Assembly: GCF_003751605.1 (NCBI RefSeq)
Contig: NZ_RJVJ01000002.1
Span: 1,116,001 to 1,180,000 of the forward strand
DNA from: Kitasatospora cineracea
GTDB taxonomy: Bacteria; Actinomycetota; Actinomycetes; Streptomycetales; Streptomycetaceae
Direction of reading: 5' to 3'
DNA length: 64,000 nucleotides
Below the pieces are notes generated by a model. That model was not told where the DNA came from, did no database searches, and saw only the letters and a program-made list of their open reading frames with translations. Below, piece by piece: positions 42,080 to 50,319 of the stretch (position 1 is its first letter; every line of letters begins with the position of its first letter). The translations under genes were made by a program, and so were the position numbers.

Positions 42080-42337
42080 TCAGCGGCAGAGGTCGCGCAG
42101 GCAGGCACAGTCGTTCACTGTTACGACATCGGCGAAAGGGATGAAGATGCCGACCGCTTGGAGACCCCGAGCGGCGAGGACGATCTCGTACCCGAAGGGC
42201 AGCTGGACGCGGCTGGTGAGTTCCTGGGCGAAGACCTGCTCGATCCAGGGGCGTCCCAGTGCGACCAAGGAGGATACCGACGAGGCCTGCCAGCCGCACC
42301 GCGCGGGGACTTCTCCGGTCCCAGCCTTGCAGAACAA
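42080..42337 (-). pseudogene. Second copy of the unknown gene at 28037, truncated
   Basis: Reads LVALGRPWIEQVFAQELTSR, then VQLPFGYEIVLAARGLQAVG, then CACLRDLCR-stop. It aligns with the copy at 28037-28470 but ends early, lacking the LLLNEGKAQ tail. A frameshift upstream is evident because VRLAGLVGILL, matching the other copy's GSLVGALL, lies in a neighbouring frame. Both copies lie on the minus strand at edges of the integration zone. Confidence 0.6.
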
Positions 42338-42678
42338 CCTTCAGGACTCAGAGAATCGCTGCGCCGAGGCTTCGGCCACGACCGGTCCGGCACAACCATT
42401 GGCCCGGACCTCGTCCAGCGGACAGACCGGTGGGTGATCGACCGTCCCCGAATCCTGGGAGAAGCTCCGCTCCCTGGCCCTCAGCGCCAGCCTACCCAGG
42501 CGGTATGATCGTCGAGCTGCGCACCTTCCCGGAGGGTACGAGGCTCAGGTCCTACGCGTCCTCAACGGGCTGCGATTGACGAATGGTTGTGCCCGTCAGG
42601 TGATCACCATCTGACGTGGACGTGGCTGCCCGGTAGGGTGCCCCCTGCCATTCCAATCTCACACCCAGGGATGGCCGT
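42338..42678. other. No gene recognised
   Basis: About 340 bases of mixed composition. A 24-codon frame at 42505 (MIVELRTFPEG...) has no support. Confidence 0.4.
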
Positions 42679-42807
42679 ATGACCTCGGTCGAGTGCAAGC
42701 CCGCGCATCGTGGAAGGATCCGCGAGATCCTGATCGACATCGCTGTCGGAGTCGTCTCCAACGTTCTGGTGACGGCGCTGTCCTCGGTGGCGCACCTGCT
42801 CTTCTGA
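42679..42807 (+). CDS. Tiny membrane protein (42 aa)
   Basis: MTSVECKPAHRGRIREILID followed by one hydrophobic segment (IAVGVVSNVLVTALSSVAHL) and LLF-stop. The basic N-terminus with a single C-terminal helix fits a small tail-anchored peptide. ATG 42679 has an AGGG at useful distance. It converges on the DUF2075 gene at the edge of the defence island. No family is known to me; it may be a toxin-like peptide or noise. Confidence 0.4.
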   Translation: MTSVECKPAHRGRIREILIDIAVGVVSNVLVTALSSVAHLLF

Positions 42808-42857
42808 CGCAGGTGGGTGGCGGGCCCGGCGAGCCCGCCACCTCACCACGCCGTCCG

Positions 42858-44936
42858 TCAGAACAGCCGAAGGTCGTCCTTGCGCTTCTTCCGTCCCATC
42901 TTCGGACGGGCGAGGTGCTTCGGCAGACTCTCCCTGGTCGGTCGCAACCCGTGGATCTGGGTTTCCCCGACGAGGCCCTTGAGGTACTCCCGGGTCTCCT
43001 CGTCGGTGGAGTAGAGCACTGCCGCCCGGCTCGCCCGCGTCATCAGCACGTGGTAGGCGTGCCGAATCAGCCGGGCGAACTCCTCGTCGCTGACGCTCCC
43101 CGCCTTGACCTTCGGATCCAAGGACCCGGGAACGCGCACCCGCTTCACACCCTCCGCCGACTTCCCCGTCTCCTTGCCCCGGCGAAACACCCACCGGCCG
43201 TCTCGGCGCACCATGTCATCGCCCATAATCACTCCACACCAGTCCCATTCGAGGCCCTGCGCGGTGTACACGCACCCGATCTGGCCGATGCCCTTCTTGT
43301 GTACCGACCACCTGCTGCTGGGCGGGGCTCCGTGCGCACAGAAGGTGTCGCTCTTCGCGTTCCACGGCCGGTGCCAGTCGCCGATCCTGACGTCGGGCTC
43401 CAGCCGCTTCTCCTTGCCCAAAGGCTCGGTCCAGGGCCAGCAGTAGCCGGCCACCATGCGCGCGGATGCCCCGGCGCTCGCCTCACCGAGGATGATCTCC
43501 TCGAGCGCTTCCGGCGTGTCCACCACCTCGACATGCATCAATCCGTCCGGCGTCCACTGCTCGGGCAGGTCACCCGACAAGCCGAGCAGAGCGTGTACCC
43601 AGCGGACGTAGGCGTCACTGCCACCGCACCGGAACTGTTCGCGGAGCCCGCACTGCACCACTCGGGCTCCGCGCCGCTCGGCCGCCTCCCGGATCAGATC
43701 GACCGTACCGACCTCGTTGGGACGGACGACCTGGCCTTCGTCGAGGAAGAAGACCGTCAGACGGGACGCATCGAGGAGTTCGTCCACCTGCGGCCGCGTT
43801 CCCTGTTTCTCCGGCGGCCAGTACTGGTTCGTCGAGCGGTCACGGAGTCGGTGCGCCTCGTCGCAGATCAGCACGTCGATCAGCGGTTCGGGCGTCGAGA
43901 CGTAATTGGAGAAGTAGGTGAAGGTCTCCTTGAACTCTCGGTCCCCGACACCGACGTGTTCTTGCATCGCGGCATTGAAGGCCCGGCTCCCGCTGGCGTA
44001 GTTGACGGTCCGGCCATCGGCCTCCAGTTCCGCCTTGATCTGCAGGCCGATGGCGCTCTTGCCGGTGCCCGCGCCGCCGGTCACCAGGAAGACCAGTTGC
44101 CGCTCGTCCGGAACCAGCGCGGGCTGCTGCGGGGACGGCAGCACCTTGGCGGCAGCCTCCAGGATCTGATCGGCCGCCTTCTTCTGCCGCCCGCGCAGGG
44201 TGAAGACGGTGTCCGTCCCCCGGGACCACATCATCGCGTCGAGCAAAGGTGTGTTGCGCACGCCGATGCCGCGCAGCAGTTGTTCGGCCTGGGCTGCGCC
44301 GCCGTCAGCGGCGAAGTGGTTCTGCAGGTCGGTCAGCAACTGTCGGTGCCTGTCCCCGGTGTACACCCGGGCCCAGGCACCCATCGGCGCATCCACGTCG
44401 ATCAGCGGACGCACCGATTCCTCGGTGGCGTTGTGCAGGTAAGCGAAACCGCCGCACTCGATGTCGCCGGAGAAGGGGCCCTTCTCACTGATGAAGGCCC
44501 GGTAGTACTCCTCCAGTTGCCGTGCAGGATGCTTCTTGGGCTTCGCCAGGCCCTCCACGTAGATCAGGTCCGCGACGGCCCTCTCGACTCTGGTCACCGT
44601 CGACCAGCGCTTCAGCTCCACCAACTGGACTGACGGCTGGTCCTCGGTCGGGTGGCGGCCCACCAGAACAACGTCCACGAGCCTGGGTCTTCCCCCCTTG
44701 AGGTCCTCGTCAACAGTCACGGCACATTCGACGACCATCTGCACGTTGCCCCGGTCAGCGGCGACCAGATCCTTCGCCAGGCAGATGAGGCTCTCCGCCC
44801 ACGCGGATCGCTCCGTCTCTGAAGCCTCGTGCTCTCGGAACTTCCGCCACCGCTCGGCAAGGTGCGGCACCATCCGGCGACGCGAGTTAAGAGTGAGCAA
44901 ATCCTGCGCCGACAGGTTCAGCAGGAGCATTGGCAC
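42858..44936 (-). CDS. DUF2075-type nuclease-helicase (defence island)
   Basis: 692 residues. The N-terminal 200 residues carry a D-(x)n-ExK signature (LVDVVLVG ... VQLVELKRWS), typical of PD-(D/E)XK nucleases, followed by FAYLHNATEE. From about 280 it is a P-loop helicase of the DUF2075 group: VTGGAGTGKSA (Walker A), DVLICDEAHRLRD (Walker B), FFLDEGQVVRPNEVGTV, REQFRCGGSDAYVRWV, and near the end GCVYTAQGLEWDWCGVI and HVLMTRASR (motif VI-like). It is homologous along its whole length to the divergent gene at 45302. ATG 44936 or ATG 44930 may be the start. A predicted nucleic-acid-targeting defence protein; substrate unknown. Confidence 0.8.
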   Translation of the reverse strand: MPMLLLNLSAQDLLTLNSRRRMVPHLAERWRKFREHEASETERSAWAESLICLAKDLVAADRGNVQMVVECAVTVDEDLKGGRPRLVDVVLVGRHPTEDQPSVQLVELKRWSTVTRVERAVADLIYVEGLAKPKKHPARQLEEYYRAFISEKGPFSGDIECGGFAYLHNATEESVRPLIDVDAPMGAWARVYTGDRHRQLLTDLQNHFAADGGAAQAEQLLRGIGVRNTPLLDAMMWSRGTDTVFTLRGRQKKAADQILEAAAKVLPSPQQPALVPDERQLVFLVTGGAGTGKSAIGLQIKAELEADGRTVNYASGSRAFNAAMQEHVGVGDREFKETFTYFSNYVSTPEPLIDVLICDEAHRLRDRSTNQYWPPEKQGTRPQVDELLDASRLTVFFLDEGQVVRPNEVGTVDLIREAAERRGARVVQCGLREQFRCGGSDAYVRWVHALLGLSGDLPEQWTPDGLMHVEVVDTPEALEEIILGEASAGASARMVAGYCWPWTEPLGKEKRLEPDVRIGDWHRPWNAKSDTFCAHGAPPSSRWSVHKKGIGQIGCVYTAQGLEWDWCGVIMGDDMVRRDGRWVFRRGKETGKSAEGVKRVRVPGSLDPKVKAGSVSDEEFARLIRHAYHVLMTRASRAAVLYSTDEETREYLKGLVGETQIHGLRPTRESLPKHLARPKMGRKKRKDDLRLF

Positions 44937-44959
44937 GAAGGGACCCCCCGGGACCGGAC

Positions 44960-44992
44960 CACGAATGATTCGTGCGGGTTGGGGGCATGTCC
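44960..44992 (-). promoter_or_regulatory. Shared leader element upstream of leftward DUF2075 gene
   Basis: On the coding strand it reads GGACATGCCCCCAACCCG followed by CACGAATCATTCGTG, a perfect palindrome with 6-bp arms, 24 bases before the start. The same element, with a few differences, precedes the divergent paralogue (45252-45284). Confidence 0.65.
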
Positions 44993-45251
44993 TCAGCAGG
45001 AAGCCTGTCGGGCCGCAAACAGTACCGCAGATCCTAGATGCAGGAGCGGCCGTCTGTGCACAATGCTCATCGACGGCACACTCGTCAAGAGATCGAACCC
45101 GTCATCGGACGAGGTCGGAGTCCGACGACGTCCACCTCCACCTGACCAAGCCGTTACACGCCGCCGGAAGCGCAGATGCTCGGACAGCGGCTCAGGCACT
45201 CCGTTGTAGGTTTGGCCCAGTCATCAGCGCGGCCCGCCGGGCTTCCCCCAG

Positions 45252-45284
45252 GGACATGCCCCCACCCGCACGAGTCACTTCGTG
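45252..45284 (+). promoter_or_regulatory. Shared leader element upstream of rightward DUF2075 gene
   Basis: Reads GGACATGCCCCCACCCG then CACGAGTCACTTCGTG, 17 bases before the proposed TTG start. It has the same orientation relative to its gene as the element at 44960 has to the leftward gene. Confidence 0.65.
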
Positions 45285-45301
45285 CTGCCTGGGAGCATGT
45301 C

Positions 45302-47203
45302 TTGCTGTTCCGCGACTCCGTGTCCGCGGTCGCCGCCGAGAGGCTGGCCGGATCCCTGTTCGTGCGTCTCGTCGACCAGTTCGTCCACCAGCACGGCCAC
45401 CGGCCCGGCCCGTCCGAGGTGCGCTCCTGGGAGATGAGCATCCCCGAGCTGACCAACGCCCTCCTGGACGCCGGACTCGGCGCGGTGGAGGTACTCCTCG
45501 AGTACTCCCTCCCGCTGAACAGCAAGCGGGCCGACGCCGTGCTCGCCGGCGTCCATCCGGTCACGGGCGAGCCCTCGTACGTGGTGGTCGAGCTCAAGCA
45601 GTGGAGCAGCGCGCTGCCGGAGGACGGCGAGCCGCTGCTGTGCCGCGTCGACGCCTACACCCGGCCGGTGCTGAACCCGATCGAGCAGGTCCGCGGCTAC
45701 TGCGACTACCTCATCTCCTTCAACGGGGCACTCGCCGAGCACCCCGAGCGGGTATCCGGGGTGGCCTTCCTGCACAACGCGACGGAGTTCGGCGTCCAGG
45801 GCCTGTACGAGGTGCCGCAGGACGAGCGCGGTCGGCTCTTCACCGCCGAGCGGCGCGGGGAGTTCGTGGAGTACCTGCGCTCGAAGCTGAAGCCGGCCTC
45901 CGGCGCCCGGGCGGCGGACCTGCTGCTCGCGGGCAAGGTCGCCCCGTCCAAGCAGTTGATGGCGGTGGCCGCGGACGAGGTGCGCGAGCGTGAGCAGTTC
46001 GTCCTGCTGGACGAGCAGCGGGTGGCCTACGAGCTGGTGCTGCGCGCGGTGCGCCGGGCGCAGCAGTCCGACCACAAGCAGGTGGTGGTCATCACGGGCG
46101 GTCCGGGCACGGGGAAGAGCGTGATCGCGCTGTCCCTGCTGGGCGATCTGTACCGACGTGGCGTGAGCGCTCTCCACGCGACCGGGTCCAGCTCGTTCAC
46201 CACCACGATGCGCCGGGTCGCCGGGGCGCGGAAGCGCCAAGTCCAGGAGCTGTTCAAGTACTTCAACAGCTTCATGACCGCCGAGCGCAACGGGTTGAAC
46301 GTGCTGATCTGCGACGAGGCGCACCGGATCCGCGAGACCTCGGCGAACCGGTACACCCGGGCCATCGAGCGCACCGGAAAGCCGCAGATCGAGGAGCTGA
46401 TCGACGCCGCCCGGGTGCCGGTGTTCCTGCTGGACGAGCACCAGGTGGTCCGGCCGGGCGAGATGGGCACGGTGGCGCAGATCAGGGCGGCCGCCGCGGT
46501 GAAGGGCTTGGAGTGCGAGGTGGTCGAGTTGGACAGCCAGTTCCGCTGCGGCGGCAGCGACGCCTACCTGCGCTGGGTGGTGCGCCTGCTGGGCCTGGAG
46601 TCCGGCGGCCCCGTCGGCTGGGAGCCCGACGGCAAGGTCGTCCTCGAAGTCGTGGACACTCCCGAGGAGTTGGAGACGTTCCTGGAGGCCCGGCGCGCGG
46701 AGGGCTACGGCGCCCGGATGTCGGCCGGGTACTGCTGGAAATGGACCACCAAGGTCGCCCCGGGTGATCCGCTCCCGCTCGACGTGCGGATCGGTGACTG
46801 GGCCCGCCCGTGGAACGTCTACGGCGACCGCTCGATCGCCGGTGCGCCTCCGGCCGCGCTGTGGGCCACCGACCTGGCCGGCTTCGGTCAGGTCGGCTGC
46901 GTGTACACCGCCCAGGGCTTCGAGTACGACTGGAGCGGCGTCATCCTCGGGCCCGACCTCGTCTGGCGCACCGACCACTGGCACATCGACCGGACCGCCT
47001 CCAAGGACCCGGTCTTCCGCAAGTCCACCAGCGACGCCGACATCGACCGCCTGATCCGCAACACCTACAAGGTGCTGCTGACCCGCGGCATGATCGGCAC
47101 CGTCGTGTACTCCACGGACCCGGAGACCCGCGCCAAGCTGCGCGAACTGGTGCGCCCGCAAACGGCTCAGACAGCTCACCAGAAGACTGATGCGACTGTC
47201 TGA
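45302..47203 (+). CDS. DUF2075-type nuclease-helicase, paralogue
   Basis: 633 residues from TTG 45302 (GGGAG upstream), which gives the same LLF/LLL N-terminus as the divergent paralogue; an open frame to 45176 is not family-like. The nuclease signature is RADAVLAG ... YVVVELKQWSS, then FLHNATEF. The helicase part has ITGGPGTGKSV, NVLICDEAHRIRE, FLLDEHQVVRPGEMGTV, DSQFRCGGSDAYLRWV, GCVYTAQGFEYDWSGVI and KVLLTRGMIG. It lacks the Lys/Arg-rich C-terminal tail of the other copy. The two genes are diverged but colinear, an old duplication now divergently arranged. Confidence 0.8.
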   Translation: MLFRDSVSAVAAERLAGSLFVRLVDQFVHQHGHRPGPSEVRSWEMSIPELTNALLDAGLGAVEVLLEYSLPLNSKRADAVLAGVHPVTGEPSYVVVELKQWSSALPEDGEPLLCRVDAYTRPVLNPIEQVRGYCDYLISFNGALAEHPERVSGVAFLHNATEFGVQGLYEVPQDERGRLFTAERRGEFVEYLRSKLKPASGARAADLLLAGKVAPSKQLMAVAADEVREREQFVLLDEQRVAYELVLRAVRRAQQSDHKQVVVITGGPGTGKSVIALSLLGDLYRRGVSALHATGSSSFTTTMRRVAGARKRQVQELFKYFNSFMTAERNGLNVLICDEAHRIRETSANRYTRAIERTGKPQIEELIDAARVPVFLLDEHQVVRPGEMGTVAQIRAAAAVKGLECEVVELDSQFRCGGSDAYLRWVVRLLGLESGGPVGWEPDGKVVLEVVDTPEELETFLEARRAEGYGARMSAGYCWKWTTKVAPGDPLPLDVRIGDWARPWNVYGDRSIAGAPPAALWATDLAGFGQVGCVYTAQGFEYDWSGVILGPDLVWRTDHWHIDRTASKDPVFRKSTSDADIDRLIRNTYKVLLTRGMIGTVVYSTDPETRAKLRELVRPQTAQTAHQKTDATV

Positions 47204-47300
47204 TCAATTCCGGTGCAAGGCAACTGGGTTGACGCCGACGTGACCTCGTTGATCGAATTACTCTGGCACACGTTGGCTTCTAGGGTGGGGAACAGACCGG

Positions 47301-49121
47301 GTGGCGCTCGACAGTCCGAAGCTCAAGGACGTCCTCGCGGACGTCGCCTCAGGCACGCTGCAACTTCCCGACTTCCAGCGTGAGTGGAAGTGGGACGACG
47401 ACCGGATCCGAGCCATCATCGCCACGGTGACGCTCGACTATCCGCTCGGCGTCGTCATGACGCTCGAGACCGGCGGCCACTCCCCGTTCCGGGCCCGCAC
47501 GCTCACTGGTGCCAGCTTGGTCGAGGACAAGGTACCGAGCCTTCTGCTGCTTGACGGCCAACAGCGACTCACCTCGCTCTTCCAGGCCCTGTACCTCGAC
47601 GCGCCGGTCGAGACGGTCGACGCGCGAGGCAAGGCGATCAAGCGCTGGTACTACGTCGATATCGCCAAGGCTGTCGGGTCCTCCGCGGACCGGGACGAGG
47701 CGATCGTCTCCGTGCCCGAGAACAAGGTTCTGCGCACCGACTTCGCCCGCACGGTCGTCCTGGACCTTCAGACCACCGAGAACGAGTGTGCCGCCGGTCT
47801 CTTCCCGTTGCACTTCGTCTTCGACGCCAAGCGCGTGAACACCTGGCAGAAGGCATTCGTCAAGGCGGACGAGGACCGGAACTGGGATCTGTGGAGCCAG
47901 TTCGAGCAGCGGGTGCTGGACCAGGTACGGTCCTTCCAGGTACCGATGATCCGGCTGGCCGCGTCGACCTCGATGGACGCTGTCTGCGCAGTATTCGAGC
48001 GGGTCAACACAGGCGGCGTCCCGCTGAACGTTTTCGAGCTGCTCACCGCCACCTATGCCGGGGACCGGGCCTACACCGAGAAGAGCGGAGGAGACTACTA
48101 CCAGCTCCCCGTCATCTGGCAGACCATCAAGCAGGACCTGGCCACCCGGTTCCCGGTGTTCGGCCGGCTGGACCAAGGCCTCGAGGACGGCCTGAGCAGC
48201 AGCGACTTCTTGCAGGCCGTCGCCCTGGTACGCACCTGGGAACGCAAGCAGTCGCGGCCAGGCACCGCGGTCTCGTGCAAGCGGCGCGACCTCCTCGAGC
48301 TTCCGCTCGCCGACTTCGACCGGCTCGCCCCCCTGCTGGCGAAGGCGTTCAACTGGGTCGGAGATTTCCTGCAGCAGCAGTGCATCGTGCGCGGGACCGA
48401 CCTGCCCTACCGGACTCAGCTCGTCCCGCTCGCCGCAGTCCGTGCCATCCTCGGCGCAGAGACCGAGGGCCTCGCGGCCGAGGAGATGATCACCCAGTGG
48501 TACTGGTGCGGGGTACTGGGCGAGATGTACGGCGGATCCACGGAAACCCGCTTCACCCGTGACGTCGAACAGCTCATTGCCTGGATCCGCGGGGCGGGGG
48601 ACGTCCCCGACACGATCGCCGACTCCTATTTCTTCGCGGAGCGACTGGACACACTCACCACCCGCAACAGTGCCGCCTACAAGGGGATCTATGCCCTGCT
48701 GATCAAGCAGGGGGCAGTGGACTGGCACTTCACGGGTGCTCCACTCAGCCCCAAGCGGTTGGACGAGCACAGCGTTTACGTCCGGCAGATCTTTCCCAAG
48801 GGGTGGGTCAGCAAGACTCGCGGGCAGACGTACCCGACCAACTCGATCGTGAACAAGACGCCGCTCTCGTACCGCGCCTCCCAAGCGATGACGGGGCCGC
48901 CTGCCACCTATCTGCCCTCGCTGGTCGCGGCGTCGGACATGCGGCCGGAGTGGTTCGACGACGTGATCGCCACCCACCTCATCGACCCGGACGCATTGCG
49001 CAACAACGACTACGAGCGCTTCTACATCGACCGTTCCAAGCAATTGGTGGACCTGGTCCAGACAGCCATGGGCAAGCGGACCGCGCTCCGCGGGCTGGTC
49101 GACGGTGACGGCCCGCGATGA
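47301..49121 (+). CDS. DUF262 family protein (GmrSD-like), HNH part degenerate
   Basis: 606 residues from GTG 47301. The N-terminal DUF262 domain has LPDFQREWKWDDDRIRAII and LLLLDGQQRLTSLFQALY (ParB-like nucleotide-binding DGQQR). The C-terminal part corresponds to DUF1524/HNH: HSVYVRQIFPKGW ... NSIVNKTPLS. The catalytic HHIFP is RQIFP here, so nuclease activity is doubtful. Intact GmrSD-type proteins are type IV restriction enzymes against modified phage DNA. The stop overlaps the next ATG (ATGA), so it is translationally coupled to the CBS-HEPN gene. Confidence 0.82.
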   Translation: MALDSPKLKDVLADVASGTLQLPDFQREWKWDDDRIRAIIATVTLDYPLGVVMTLETGGHSPFRARTLTGASLVEDKVPSLLLLDGQQRLTSLFQALYLDAPVETVDARGKAIKRWYYVDIAKAVGSSADRDEAIVSVPENKVLRTDFARTVVLDLQTTENECAAGLFPLHFVFDAKRVNTWQKAFVKADEDRNWDLWSQFEQRVLDQVRSFQVPMIRLAASTSMDAVCAVFERVNTGGVPLNVFELLTATYAGDRAYTEKSGGDYYQLPVIWQTIKQDLATRFPVFGRLDQGLEDGLSSSDFLQAVALVRTWERKQSRPGTAVSCKRRDLLELPLADFDRLAPLLAKAFNWVGDFLQQQCIVRGTDLPYRTQLVPLAAVRAILGAETEGLAAEEMITQWYWCGVLGEMYGGSTETRFTRDVEQLIAWIRGAGDVPDTIADSYFFAERLDTLTTRNSAAYKGIYALLIKQGAVDWHFTGAPLSPKRLDEHSVYVRQIFPKGWVSKTRGQTYPTNSIVNKTPLSYRASQAMTGPPATYLPSLVAASDMRPEWFDDVIATHLIDPDALRNNDYERFYIDRSKQLVDLVQTAMGKRTALRGLVDGDGPR

Positions 49122-50155
49122 CCAGCACCCCGTCTGACCAGGAGATCCTAGCGCTCAAGGACTCCCGGGTCCCCGTGGAGCAGATCCTCGCGCTCTTCGG
49201 GGTCCGGGTCCGTAACCACCAGACCGTGTACGTAATCTCCCGGGCCTTGGCGGACGTCGGGCTGGCTACCGTCCCGGACTTCGCCGTCTGCCACCAGCGT
49301 GACCACGTCGACGTCGTGGCCTCGGCCGCGGTCGTACCCGAAATGGATGCTGAGGAGGAAGACGAGGAGGATCCGCTGCCCTCACACGTCTTGCCGCAGC
49401 GGATCCAGATCGGTGAGCTCGAGGCTGCTCGCCGCGGCGTCACGACGGTCAACCTCAACGGCACGGTGTCGCAGGCGACCTACTTGATGCGCACCAAAGG
49501 GCTCGCCCAGATCCCGGTTATCACCGGCATGGCGGCGCTGCACGGTGTCGTGACCTGGAGCTCGCTGGCACGGATGTACGAGACGGGTAAGTCGCCGACG
49601 CTCGAGAATGCGATGCAGAAGGACTCCCTTCCGGTGGCGGACGCCCGTCAGGAGTTCTTCAGCTGCCTGCCGGTGGTCAAGGAGCACGGCTACCTCCTGG
49701 TGCGCGGTGACGACGGTTGCCTGTCGGGTCTGGTGACGATGGCGGACATCACCGAGCGCTTCGAGGGTACGGCGCGCCCCTTCTTCCTGGTCGGTGAGAT
49801 CGAGTCCTTGCTGCGCAGGTGCCTCGGCGCAGCCCTCGATCAGGAGGCGATCCGCGCGGTGCAGACCAACAAGAAGGCGGACCAGCGGTCGGGCCTGGTG
49901 ACCGATCTGATGTTCGGCGACTACCTTCGCCTTCTGGACGGGACCCAGTCCAAGCCGGTCATGGCTGCCAACGCCGACGCGAACTGGGCCGCGCTCGGCT
50001 GGACCGCCATGGACCGCATCCAGTTCGTCCGTCACTTGGAGCGGGTGAAGGACATCCGCAACCGGATCGCCCACTTCGACGCGAAACCCCTGCCTGCGGA
50101 GATGATCCAGGAGTTGGTCGCCTTCACCAAGCTGCTGCGTGACTTCGCCTCCTGA
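49118..50155 (+). CDS. CBS-pair protein with C-terminal HEPN-like domain
   Basis: 345 residues. Residues about 110-160 (VNLNGTVSQATYLMRTKGLA ... LHGVVTWSSLARMY) and about 185-215 (GYLLVRGDDGCLSGLVTMAD) form a CBS pair that may sense nucleotides. The last 60 residues have RIQFVRHLERVKDIRNRIAH then FDAK, where RNRIAH fits the R-x4-6-H motif of HEPN ribonucleases/toxins. An acidic linker (DAEEEDEEDP) lies near residue 75. It overlaps the DUF262 gene by 4 bases and precedes pglW by 164 bases. A nucleotide-gated RNase effector is a reasonable guess, not shown. Confidence 0.75.
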   Translation: MTSTPSDQEILALKDSRVPVEQILALFGVRVRNHQTVYVISRALADVGLATVPDFAVCHQRDHVDVVASAAVVPEMDAEEEDEEDPLPSHVLPQRIQIGELEAARRGVTTVNLNGTVSQATYLMRTKGLAQIPVITGMAALHGVVTWSSLARMYETGKSPTLENAMQKDSLPVADARQEFFSCLPVVKEHGYLLVRGDDGCLSGLVTMADITERFEGTARPFFLVGEIESLLRRCLGAALDQEAIRAVQTNKKADQRSGLVTDLMFGDYLRLLDGTQSKPVMAANADANWAALGWTAMDRIQFVRHLERVKDIRNRIAHFDAKPLPAEMIQELVAFTKLLRDFAS

Positions 50156-50319
50156 GCAGCCGATCCCGGCACTCCGGTCGCACCCACGAGCACCTCGATA
50201 TCCGCCCCGTTCGAATTTCACGCACCTCCTCCGCACACCACCTGCACCGGCTACCATCTGGGGTGTTGATCTGTCTGCTGAGCAGTGGCAACAGAACGCG
50301 ACGAGAAGCGGGGCGGCAC

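Noticed and set aside
42505-42579. 24-codon frame MIVELRTFPEG
   Set aside because: Too short, no ribosome site, no context.
47207-47300. Promoter before the DUF262 gene
   Set aside because: TTGACG and TTGATC occur but no -10 element at suitable spacing could be defended.
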